Counted from the stretch's first letter, positions 1 to 6,684 are shown. The stretch: DNA of 6,710 nucleotides from Anaerolineae bacterium (GCA_016926595.1 JAFGOG010000041.1:1-6710); one strand, 5' to 3'. The notes: a model not told the origin generated them from the sequence alone. Program-made: numbers and translations.

Positions 1-3000
1 AGCGCTTTGGCATCGTAGACGAGGGTAAAGGTGCCACCGGGACCCGGGGTCAGGCTGCCCTGGCTCATGACGATGCCCTTGTCGTGGATGGTATAGAAGA
101 CGGCCGTCGTTCCAGCCGGCGCACGCCCCCGGATCTCGATCGGCTCGACTTCATAGTCCGGCCAGATGATGAAGCCGGGTTCCGGCGCGGAGATGTGCAG
201 GGCGGGCGAATCTGGATCAACGACGTAGAATTCGTAGCGCCCATTGGTGCCCAGCACGGTGCCGGTGTTGTGGCTCTGGGGCGTGACGCCGATGGGGGGA
301 TAGGGCCGGTCATGTTCGACGCCAACGTCCACCGTCCAACGGCCGACTTGGTTGGCGACGAAATCAAAAGAGGGATCGTAGAGCCAGCCGATCTCGTTGG
401 CGTGCCAGCTTCGGGTGTATTCAACGCCGCCGGGCGAGGTGATGATCACGTCCACGCGGCTGTCCAGCGGCGGGCCGACGTGACCGGAGAAGGCGATCAC
501 GTCGCCCAGTTCCAGCACGTCGCCAGGACGCACACCCTTGGGCAGGAAGAGCATGTCGATCTCTTGGCCGAGCAGGGTCATGATCGGACCGCCGTCGATG
601 CTGGCGCCGGTGGCGTCCTGGAAGGGCGGCGTGACTTGCGGGCCGATGGGATCATCGAGCGGCAGCAGCACCCAGAACGAGCCGTAGATGGCATACTCGT
701 TGATGGGGTTGGTTTCCGAGATGACACGCAGGACCGCCCCGCCAAAATTCCATTTGATGTCGCCCTCCTGGTCGCCATCGGCCGGCTCGCCGATCTGGTA
801 GCCATAGGTGTCGTTAAAGCGCCAGTAGGCGGTGCCGAACCCGTCCTCACCAATGATCTCACGCACGTGCACGTCGGGACGCTCGGAGGCGGCATACCAG
901 TAGCCCCAATACTCCACCTGGCTGGGATCGGCTTCGGCGTCGATCCCGCTACTGGTGGCGACGCACAGCGGCGCTTCGCCCACATCCAGGCGCTTCTCCA
1001 GGCCGGCCAGGGAGCGATCCAACGGCGGGTGGTTGAACACAACGGTGTAGCGGCTGTAATAGTCCCGTACCAGGTCATAGATCTGTTCGGAAGGGCCGGT
1101 GAGATCGCGAACGGTGACGATGCTTGCCAGGCCCGAGTCATCCATGACCGGGGCGCCTGGTTCCGTTCCCCAGGCGATGTCGCCGCTGAAGTAGGGAACC
1201 CAGTGATCTTGCCCCACTTTCTCCGGGGGAAGTTGAGCAGCGAAGAACCAGGTAGGCGTGTCGTCCAGAGTATCGCCTTTGAAATTCAGGCCACGGCGGC
1301 CATGAGCGCTCATGCGCGGGGTCAGGCTTTCTACTACCCCACCCCACGTGACCGCCCCGGCCCACAGGTCGCCGCCGGCCGAGGTATAGGTCGCCAGGAT
1401 GTCGACACGAAACTCGCCCGGCGAATCCAGCCCGATCTCGGTGCCGGCCGGGGGCTGAAAGTAGCCGAAGCGATTGGCTTCGCCGAGGATTGTACATGTG
1501 ACTTCCTGAGCGGGGTCGGAGTTGGGCAGATGCCGCAGAGATATCTCGACGTGAGCCGGCACAGGGGGGTAGACGTGCAACCCGGGGGCAAAGGCGTCGC
1601 CTTGTTGGTAGGGTGTGAAGGGCAATTGGTCCGAATCTATGTCGAGCACGCGGGCGACCCGTACCTCGTAGGTGGAATGGAATTCGTAGGGGTTGCCATA
1701 GATGTCTGCAACCTGCCCGGTCAGGCTGATGGTGTACAGGCCATCCTGATCGAACGTATAGGCAAACTCGTCCAACAAGGTTGTGAGGTGATACACGTCG
1801 CACATATAGCCGGTGCTTTCGTCCAGGTCGCTGCCATCCGCCAGGGAGGGCGTGCGGATGTCAGTTTGCAGGAGGGGTGCTGGGCCGACCGTTTCCTGGG
1901 TGCCGTCCGGCTTTTGGATCTGCAAGGACAGATCGCCGGAGGGCAGGTGGAGGGGAATGTAGGGCGCGTTGGGCGTGCGCCGGTCATTGCCCGAGATCCA
2001 GTAGGTGCCGGGCTCCAGTCGGTAGGGGATGGGCTCCCCAGTGCGCTCGTCCAGGCGGGGGAGCACCAGAACCGGCGACGCCATCCGCACCCGGTTGGGC
2101 AGGGCGAAACGGCCGACATCCTCCAGGGCCTGGACGCCACGGTAACCATCCACCGGCTCGTTCAACAACAGAACCCAGGGGATATGCGGGGGCGCGGGCT
2201 CCCCCACCCGGATAGGCGGCAGGAAGGCTTCTTCAAAGCCCTCCTGGTGCCAGACAACAAGCGAGGGGACACTCGGATCGGGGGGAATATCACCCTGCAC
2301 GTGGAGCCGTACACGGTAGATGCCTTCGGACAGATCGGCGGGCAGGGTCAGACTGGTTTGGATGTCTGCGCCGAGGACATGCTCGCTGAGGCAAGTCAGG
2401 TTCTCGTAGACGAACCCCCCCAGACCCTGCATCTGCGTCGGCGCTTCGTGGTCGATGGGCAGGCCGGTGGGGGTGAACAGGTGGGTGGTGAACCAGGTGC
2501 CCCAGGGCATGGGCCGCCCATCCACACCAAACAGGCTCACCAGTCCGGCACCGCCTAACAGGGTATACGTGGGCACGCCAGTGCAGTGCAATTGTGGGGA
2601 GGTCGCCCTGACCTGCGCAGTGACAGTCAGCGTGTCGCCGGGCAAGACGCTCAGGCCCTGGTCGGAGCGCGCTTGTAGGGTGCCTGTCATCGCCCAGCCC
2701 CCCCACCAGCCCATGCGGCCCACCTCGGCGAAATCCTGCCAACCGGCACCGCCCGCGGGCAGCCCACCCGCCCGCAGCGTGACACCGGGCAAGTTTTGGA
2801 CCGACCTGTCAGCGGCAAAGGCATCCTCTTTGTCCGGGTCAAAGGCTTCATCCCACAGGTGGACCAGGATCTCACCCCTGGGATCGTATTTGATCAGGAG
2901 CCACGAGCCAGCCGGGGCATACAGGTCGGCACCGAACGCCCCTGCCGCGTCGGAAGCAGTTATCATCACGTCGTTGGCGCTCTGGTTGAGGATCATCACT

Positions 3001-3746
3001 GCCACCAGGGGCGGCACAGAACCCGGCGCCCCGCTGACCGTGGCGTAGCCCTCTACATCTGCCTCGGAGACGCTGATCAGGCTGGCAACCGGCGGCTCCT
3101 CGGGAAAAGGAAGGGGCCGGTTCAGCAGGGTGATCACCTGGTTCTCCACATCCGCACTGCGCAAGTCGAGGATGGTAGGGGGCACATGATAGGGCAATGA
3201 GGCGCCATAGATCGCATAAAAGGCCGGGGCCAGCACCATGTCCATCTGATTGCTGCCCTGCCCTGTAGGCGGCGGTAGGAATTCGCCAGCCGGTAGGCGC
3301 ACGCCAATGGGGGAAATACTGGTGCCCGCGGGGCTATACGGCGAGCCACCCGGTTGGCGGAATTCGCCTTGCAGGCGGTAGCCGCTCACCAGGTCAAAGT
3401 CTTTTGTCAGGTTGCCGGCGATCGAGTCGGCCTGCCAGGCGCGAAAGGCCAGGCGCATACTGACGGGGGGATAGACGTAGATCCGTAGCCAGGAGCCGAC
3501 CGGCACGCCGCTGACGCTGTAGGCGCCATCCGCCAGGGTGGTGAGGGTTTGGCTGCCGTCCTGCCACTTGACCTCGACCGTCACGCCAGGCACCGGGCTG
3601 CCACCGTGACGAATAACGCCGGAGACGGTGGCAGCGGGCAGAGTGGGGCCTGCCGATGTAGGTGGGCCAGCGCTTCTGGCTGCTGGCGCCACGCAGACGA
3701 TCAGAACCACGCTCAGAATGAGCACGCTCTGAACTCTGGTTTTCAT
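1..3746 (-). CDS. Giant secreted multidomain beta-sandwich protein, 3' end outside the window
   Basis: The frame is open from the ATG at 3746 to the left edge: 1248 complete codons plus two bases, no stop and no frame change. A signal peptide is visible (MKTR, then hydrophobic VLILSVVLIVCVA, cleavage probably after ARSA, residue ~26). Residues ~38-95 resemble a carboxypeptidase-regulatory-like beta-sandwich (TVSGVIRHGG, PVPGVTVEV, LADGAYSVSGVPVGS). Residues ~216-290 form another Ig-like unit (VEGYATVSGAPGSVPP, ASDAAGAFGADLYAPAGSW). Residues ~360-520, 590-700 and 1070-1180 also look like all-beta modules. Residues ~880-1030 are aromatic-rich and unlike the rest. The mature part has only five cysteines (388, 452, 649, 751, 928) and no heme motif. 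It lies directly downstream of the heme-propeller gene, so the two probably form an operon. A surface, adhesion or matrix role is inference; I recognise no catalytic motif or named family. An ATG at 3749 is an alternative start, but 3746 is better spaced from the ribosome site. Confidence 0.88.
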   Translation of the reverse strand, partial: MKTRVQSVLILSVVLIVCVAPAARSAGPPTSAGPTLPAATVSGVIRHGGSPVPGVTVEVKWQDGSQTLTTLADGAYSVSGVPVGSWLRIYVYPPVSMRLAFRAWQADSIAGNLTKDFDLVSGYRLQGEFRQPGGSPYSPAGTSISPIGVRLPAGEFLPPPTGQGSNQMDMVLAPAFYAIYGASLPYHVPPTILDLRSADVENQVITLLNRPLPFPEEPPVASLISVSEADVEGYATVSGAPGSVPPLVAVMILNQSANDVMITASDAAGAFGADLYAPAGSWLLIKYDPRGEILVHLWDEAFDPDKEDAFAADRSVQNLPGVTLRAGGLPAGGAGWQDFAEVGRMGWWGGWAMTGTLQARSDQGLSVLPGDTLTVTAQVRATSPQLHCTGVPTYTLLGGAGLVSLFGVDGRPMPWGTWFTTHLFTPTGLPIDHEAPTQMQGLGGFVYENLTCLSEHVLGADIQTSLTLPADLSEGIYRVRLHVQGDIPPDPSVPSLVVWHQEGFEEAFLPPIRVGEPAPPHIPWVLLLNEPVDGYRGVQALEDVGRFALPNRVRMASPVLVLPRLDERTGEPIPYRLEPGTYWISGNDRRTPNAPYIPLHLPSGDLSLQIQKPDGTQETVGPAPLLQTDIRTPSLADGSDLDESTGYMCDVYHLTTLLDEFAYTFDQDGLYTISLTGQVADIYGNPYEFHSTYEVRVARVLDIDSDQLPFTPYQQGDAFAPGLHVYPPVPAHVEISLRHLPNSDPAQEVTCTILGEANRFGYFQPPAGTEIGLDSPGEFRVDILATYTSAGGDLWAGAVTWGGVVESLTPRMSAHGRRGLNFKGDTLDDTPTWFFAAQLPPEKVGQDHWVPYFSGDIAWGTEPGAPVMDDSGLASIVTVRDLTGPSEQIYDLVRDYYSRYTVVFNHPPLDRSLAGLEKRLDVGEAPLCVATSSGIDAEADPSQVEYWGYWYAASERPDVHVREIIGEDGFGTAYWRFNDTYGYQIGEPADGDQEGDIKWNFGGAVLRVISETNPINEYAIYGSFWVLLPLDDPIGPQVTPPFQDATGASIDGGPIMTLLGQEIDMLFLPKGVRPGDVLELGDVIAFSGHVGPPLDSRVDVIITSPGGVEYTRSWHANEIGWLYDPSFDFVANQVGRWTVDVGVEHDRPYPPIGVTPQSHNTGTVLGTNGRYEFYVVDPDSPALHISAPEPGFIIWPDYEVEPIEIRGRAPAGTTAVFYTIHDKGIVMSQGSLTPGPGGTFTLVYDAKA

Positions 3747-3749
3747 CAT

Positions 3750-3758
3750 TCTCCTCCT
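3750..3758 (-). promoter_or_regulatory. Ribosome binding site overlapping the upstream stop codon
   Basis: On the minus strand the sequence TAGGAGGAGAATGATG joins the two genes. The TAG at 3759-3757 ends the heme-propeller gene, and its last two bases are also the start of a near-perfect AGGAGG. Two consecutive ATG codons follow (3749-3747 and 3746-3744), with 3 and 6 bases of spacing from AGGAGG. The overlap suggests that ribosomes finishing the first gene restart on the second. Confidence 0.85.
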
Positions 3759-5658
3759 ATTCTTCGAGAGGCAAGGCGAGCAAGAAGGCGATCAAATCTG
3801 CCAACTCGTCTTCGGTCAGGTGCGAAGTGACGCCGTGCTCATCGTCGGGATTGGCCGACGTCAGCACGTCGTACAGCGTAGCCGCGCTGCCGTCGTGCAG
3901 GTACGGTGCACTGTCGTACAGGAAGCGCAGCGTGGGTGTGTCGATCAGCGGGCCGAACCACTCACCCGGACCGTCGGCAGTGCCCACGTCGTGGACCTGC
4001 AGGTCGGTGTACAAGGGCGCCGGGTGGCAGGCAGTGCACTCGGTCTGTGGCGATTCGAAAACCACTTTGCCGCGCAATTCTGCCTCAGTGAGGGTGTGCG
4101 CGCGGACAGCGAGGGACAAGCCGTCGAGGAAGAGTGCCAGGCGATCCAGGTCATAGGAACGTCCCTGGTTGGGTGTACCCAGCGTGGGGTGCATGTCACC
4201 CTCGATCAGGCCGCTGCCAAACTGCTCGAACCGGATGCTGAACTCGCTGTCGGCCGACTCGTCCCATTCTGCCGACCAGCGCAGCGGGTAGGTCTCGATC
4301 ATGCCCAGCAGGCTGGTCGTATTGCGGCGGATGACGGGCAGCTCACCGGGGGGCACCGGGCCCGTGTATTGCAGCAGCCAGGTCCGCCCGTCGTGCTCGG
4401 CTTCGACGTGGCAGGTGTTGCAACTGATCCAGGCGGCCCGGGCCAGGTCGGGCCGGGCGCTGGAGAAGAACAGGCGCTTGCCATGCAGCAGCACGGGCGG
4501 CAGGGGCAGCGTCGTGACCGTGAGTACGTCTGTCACGGTGTAGGCGCTGGTGTCGATCACACTGACCGTGCCGGCCAGGGTGTTGTTCACGTAGGCCCTG
4601 TTGCCGTCGGGCGCGAGCACGATGCCCCGGGGGTTGTCGCCCACCGGGATATGGGCCACGCGGGCGGGGTGGGTCGGCGTGCCGATGTTTATCACCGAGA
4701 CGTCGTTGCTGGCCGAATTCACGACCCACAGCTCGGCATCCCCCTTGGCCAGCGCGACATCCCAGGGCAAGCCCACCGGCCGGTCGGTTTCGGGCAAAGA
4801 GATGTGCTCGGAAGTCTGGTGGCTGAGCGTCTCCAGGCTGAGCACCGAGACCTTGGGAAAAACCGTAGTATCAAAGCTGGTGTTGTAGCCGAGTCCATTG
4901 GCCATGGTCTGCGGCAGATAGGCGCGCGTACCGGCGGCGTTGACGAGCACAGCGGGGGCTGGAGCAACGTTGGGCCAGGTGGGGATTTGGGATTGGAGAT
5001 TGGACATTGGAGGTTGGGGATTGGAGGGGGTGTTCAGCGACCTCGTCCCCTGGCCTTTGAGAATGATGGGCAGGTAGGCGCGGTAGGGTTGAACCCATAG
5101 TACAGTCACATCGCCGCTGAGTAGGTGGGTGACGAGCAGACGCTGGCCATCGGGGGTGAAGGCCAAGCCGTAGGGGCGATCGGCGACGGCAGTGACAGAC
5201 AGGGTGGATAGGTTCGCGACGTCGAGCAGGCGCACCCGATCAACGCCCAGTTCCGCAATAGCGACAAAGCGGCCGTCGGCTGAGACCGCCACCCCTACAG
5301 GCCGATCGCCCACGACGATATCGGCGATTACAGCCCTGGCGGCGATGTCGACGACCGACAGGCTGTCGGTGTCCTGATTGGCTACGTAGGCCCTGCTACT
5401 GTCCGGCGAGACGGCCACGCTGCACGGGTCCACACCCACGGGTACTTCGGCCAGAACCAATCGGCTGGCCGTGTCCACCAGCGTCAACGAGTTAGAGTCG
5501 GGGTTGACGACTAGCAGCGTCGCCCCATCGGGCGTAAGGGCAATGGGACTGCTCGAACGCTTCGCAGCCGGCGGGGTGTCCTCGGCTGCCTGCGAACCAA
5601 GGGAGAGCAACAGAAACAAGAACAGGAGCAGTAATCCCAGGCAAATTCGTTTGGCCAT
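3757..5658 (-). CDS. Secreted YVTN beta-propeller / di-heme cytochrome c peroxidase (MauG-like) fusion
   Basis: This 633-residue protein starts with a signal peptide (residues 1-24, MAKRIC then a leucine-rich core, cleavage near SQA-AED; no lipobox). Residues ~36-190 and ~231-385 carry propeller blades with the PDG/AYV/N..SVSVID signatures of the YVTN/YncE class, plausibly seven blades in total. They are split by a linker (residues 190-231) with YLPIILKG and a heptamer-encoded stretch. The C-terminal part (~390-633) has two heme c sites, CNTCH at 413-417 and CTACH at 541-545. It also has landmarks of the cytochrome c peroxidase/MauG group: HDGRTW after heme 1, RRNTTSLLGM, WSAEWDE, FEQFGSGLI, and DTPTLR with APYLHDGSAATL around His588. 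Such proteins act outside the membrane in peroxide reduction or oxidation of a partner; the substrate here is unknown. The start is supported by GGAGG seven bases upstream. The hemes are 128 residues apart, slightly closer than in classical di-heme peroxidases. The gene is coupled to the giant secreted protein downstream. Confidence 0.93.
   Translation of the reverse strand: MAKRICLGLLLLFLFLLLSLGSQAAEDTPPAAKRSSSPIALTPDGATLLVVNPDSNSLTLVDTASRLVLAEVPVGVDPCSVAVSPDSSRAYVANQDTDSLSVVDIAARAVIADIVVGDRPVGVAVSADGRFVAIAELGVDRVRLLDVANLSTLSVTAVADRPYGLAFTPDGQRLLVTHLLSGDVTVLWVQPYRAYLPIILKGQGTRSLNTPSNPQPPMSNLQSQIPTWPNVAPAPAVLVNAAGTRAYLPQTMANGLGYNTSFDTTVFPKVSVLSLETLSHQTSEHISLPETDRPVGLPWDVALAKGDAELWVVNSASNDVSVINIGTPTHPARVAHIPVGDNPRGIVLAPDGNRAYVNNTLAGTVSVIDTSAYTVTDVLTVTTLPLPPVLLHGKRLFFSSARPDLARAAWISCNTCHVEAEHDGRTWLLQYTGPVPPGELPVIRRNTTSLLGMIETYPLRWSAEWDESADSEFSIRFEQFGSGLIEGDMHPTLGTPNQGRSYDLDRLALFLDGLSLAVRAHTLTEAELRGKVVFESPQTECTACHPAPLYTDLQVHDVGTADGPGEWFGPLIDTPTLRFLYDSAPYLHDGSAATLYDVLTSANPDDEHGVTSHLTEDELADLIAFLLALPLEE
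4985..5026 (-). repeat. Degenerate heptanucleotide tandem repeat inside the propeller gene
   Basis: Six consecutive 7-base units are present, minus-strand consensus CTCCAAT (plus strand ATTGGAG). The plus-strand units are ATTTGGG, ATTGGAG, ATTGGAC, ATTGGAG, GTTGGGG and ATTGGAG, and a possible seventh (GGTGGGG) sits at 4978-4984. The 42 bp equal 14 codons, so the reading frame is kept. They encode a Ser/Asn/Pro/Gln-rich segment at about residues 211-225 (PSNPQPP, MSNLQSQ) in the linker between propeller blades. As a heptamer read in triplets it yields a seven-residue period. Confidence 0.85.
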
Positions 5659-5665
5659 TCAGCTT

Positions 5666-5670
5666 CCTCC
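5666..5670 (-). promoter_or_regulatory. Ribosome binding site of the heme-propeller gene
   Basis: On the minus strand AGGGAGGAAGCTGA directly precedes the ATG at 5658. GGAGG is separated from the start by seven bases, near-optimal spacing, which fixes the start of the signal peptide. Confidence 0.85.
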
Positions 5671-5680
5671 CTGTCTGCGC

Positions 5681-5723
5681 CCGGCGCGATGGATCACCAC
5701 GATCACCGTGGTGGCGCGCTCGG
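5681..5723 (-). promoter_or_regulatory. Two-part hairpin in the 5' leader of the heme-propeller gene
   Basis: On the plus strand CACCACG (5695-5701) and CGTGGTG (5707-5713) form a perfect 7-bp stem around the loop ATCAC. Outside it, CCGGCGCG (5681-5688) pairs with the complementary bases at 5715-5723, apart from a single bulged T at 5720, giving an interrupted outer stem of 8 bp. The structure would form in the mRNA leader and ends ten bases before the GGAGG ribosome site. It could stabilise the message, shield the start region, or mark a protein binding site. It lacks the T-run of an intrinsic terminator. The pairing is seen in the sequence; the function is inference. Confidence 0.5.
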
Positions 5724-5979
5724 CCTCATCCCTACTTTTCTCTTGCCCAGCCTCTGCCGTCCGGCCCGTCTGTTCCCGCAAAAGAACAAACAGATCCCCC
5801 CGGCCGGCAAAGTTCGCGACTGCGCCGGTTTGGGCGCTTTGGGGAGGCCCGCCAGGCAGCTTCTATGCAGTGGGACTCCCTCTCCATCTGCCCGCCACAA
5901 GCGCGGCAGGTAGGAAAGACAGCCTGGACGTGCCCCTGGTTCCCCCGGCGGGTATTTCTTGCCCAGATGATCAATGCGG

Positions 5980-6561
5980 CTACGAACGACGATACAGCCG
6001 TTTCGCTCCAAGACCGAGCAGCGCTACCAGCCCACCGAGCGCCATCACCACGACGCAGATGGGGAACGCCTCCCCGCCGGTCGTGGGCAGGGTAGCAGAC
6101 ATGGCCGCCATCAGCGCCGCCAGCGACTCGTCCGTCATGGTCGCCGTGTAGGTCTGGATCTTGCCCTCCCGCACGACGACCACGAATTCGTTGTCGATAG
6201 AGTCGAGACCGAGGGCTTTCAAGCTGTCGTCTGTGTAGTTGAGCACACAGGCCAGGGTCTCGCCGTCGACCTGGCAGTTACTCACGGTGCTGGCGCCATG
6301 CAGCGCGTAGAGGTTCTCCCACCAGGCTCGGATCTCTTCCTTGCCGCGAAAGACACCGTCGTGTCCCTCCATGGGCGGCGGAACGAGCGTGATAAACGCA
6401 TCATCGGCGAGAAATGCCAGGGCCGCATCTGCATCCCCGGCATTCATGGCCTCGTTCCAGGCCATGATCAGGGATACCGGATCTGTCTCCTGGGCATAGA
6501 TGGCCCCTGGAAGCGTGAACATCAAAACGACCACCATCAGGGCAAACAACCGTGTTCTCAT
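5980..6561 (-). CDS. Exported SnoaL/NTF2-like protein with C-terminal LPXTG-type sorting signal
   Basis: The protein has 193 residues from the ATG at 6561. That start is preferred to an ATG at 6639 because AGGAG lies six bases upstream and the signal peptide then begins at residue 1 (MRTRLFALMVVVLMFTLPGAIYA, cleavage near residue 23). Residues ~28-150 match the SnoaL/NTF2-like cone fold seen in small polyketide-cyclase-like and SgcJ-type proteins: an opening helix with MAWNEAMNAGDADAALAFLADDA, then FRGKEEIRAWWENL, then antiparallel strands ending in NEFVVVVREGKI. Cys96 and Cys105 flank a probable beta-hairpin and could form a disulfide outside the cell. The C-terminus has LPTTG at 158-162, a hydrophobic span (~167-186) and a basic tail KRLYRRS, the three-part signal of sortase substrates. 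Members of this fold bind small hydrophobic ligands or isomerise them; the ligand here cannot be told. It is co-oriented with the downstream operon but 321 bp away. Confidence 0.88.
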   Translation of the reverse strand: MRTRLFALMVVVLMFTLPGAIYAQETDPVSLIMAWNEAMNAGDADAALAFLADDAFITLVPPPMEGHDGVFRGKEEIRAWWENLYALHGASTVSNCQVDGETLACVLNYTDDSLKALGLDSIDNEFVVVVREGKIQTYTATMTDESLAALMAAMSATLPTTGGEAFPICVVVMALGGLVALLGLGAKRLYRRS

Positions 6562-6567
6562 TTTCCT

Positions 6568-6572
6568 CTCCT
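6568..6572 (-). promoter_or_regulatory. Ribosome binding site that decides the start of the SnoaL-like gene
   Basis: The minus strand reads AAAAGGAGAGGAAAATG. AGGAG lies six bases before the ATG at 6561. The alternative ATG at 6639 is preceded by TTCAACCTAA, with no purine-rich site. Confidence 0.8.
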
Positions 6573-6655
6573 TTTCAGTGACTGTTTGGCTTGTGCCTGC
6601 CTCAAATGAGTCTAACCCTACGAACTGGACTTTGGCCATTTAGGTTGAATAACAA

Positions 6656-6684
6656 GCCGCCTCTAGCAAGGAAAACAGGGCGGC
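6656..6684. repeat. Short inverted repeat upstream of the SnoaL-like gene
   Basis: GCCGCC (6656-6661) and GGCGGC (6679-6684) are perfect inverted copies separated by 17 bases. On the minus strand the second arm is followed by TTGTTATT, a weakly T-rich stretch. It might be the remnant or core of a terminator for a gene to the right of the window, or chance in GC-rich DNA. The rest of 6562-6710 shows no other gene or clear promoter. Confidence 0.25.

Larger units (their letters stand above)
5659..5979. other. 321-bp intergenic region with several inverted repeats, no supported gene
   Basis: The gap separates the SnoaL-like gene from the heme-propeller gene. Short reading frames cross it on both strands, but none has a ribosome site, a recognisable domain or a proper start. 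Besides the hairpin at 5681-5723, it contains a stem CTGCCCGC/GCGGCAG with one bulge (5888-5909, 7-base loop) and an interrupted palindrome TGTTC-N8-GAACA (5771-5788). None is followed by a T-run on the minus strand, so no canonical intrinsic terminator can be assigned. I could not find a convincing -35/-10 pair. The size of the gap makes a separate promoter for the downstream operon plausible. Confidence 0.6.

Noticed and set aside
1785..1802. CDVYH at residues 649-653 of the giant protein as a possible heme site
   Set aside because: It has one cysteine and lacks the CXXCH pattern needed for covalent heme c attachment.
84..2558. Plus-strand open frame of 824 codons, antisense to the giant protein gene
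   Set aside because: It shares codon boundaries with the minus-strand gene, so its stops would need TTA, CTA or TCA codons in that gene, which are avoided in GC-rich genes. It has no ribosome site, no signal peptide and no recognisable domain, while the minus strand has all the coding signs.
3820..5100. Plus-strand open frame of 426 codons
   Set aside because: It is the same codon-register shadow, opposite the heme-propeller gene with its CXXCH motifs and propeller repeats.
5888..5909. Hairpin CTGCCCGC/GCGGCAG as a terminator of the SnoaL-like gene
   Set aside because: On the minus strand it is followed by ATGGAGAGGG, not a T-run, and it lies about 70 bases past the stop codon.
5703..6011. 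Short minus-strand frames in the gap, one with a Cys-rich string CRACGG reminiscent of a zinc ribbon
   Set aside because: They start inside the SnoaL-like gene or at a TTG without a ribosome site. A single CXXC with irregular following cysteines and a basic low-complexity tail is not enough for a zinc-ribbon call.
5471..6151. Plus-strand open frame of 226 codons spanning the intergenic region
   Set aside because: It overlaps the ends of two well-supported minus-strand genes, has low-complexity content and has no ribosome site.
5974..6609. Plus-strand open frame of 211 codons
   Set aside because: It is the antisense shadow of the SnoaL-like gene in the same codon register, and the translation shows no known domain.
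6562..6639. N-terminal extension of the SnoaL-like protein from an ATG at 6639
   Set aside because: It would add 26 polar residues ahead of a clear signal peptide and has no ribosome site, while the ATG at 6561 has both.
6600..6640. Possible promoter with a TAGACT -10-like hexamer upstream of the SnoaL-like gene
   Set aside because: No -35-like hexamer occurs at 16-18 bases, and four matches to the -10 consensus are expected by chance.
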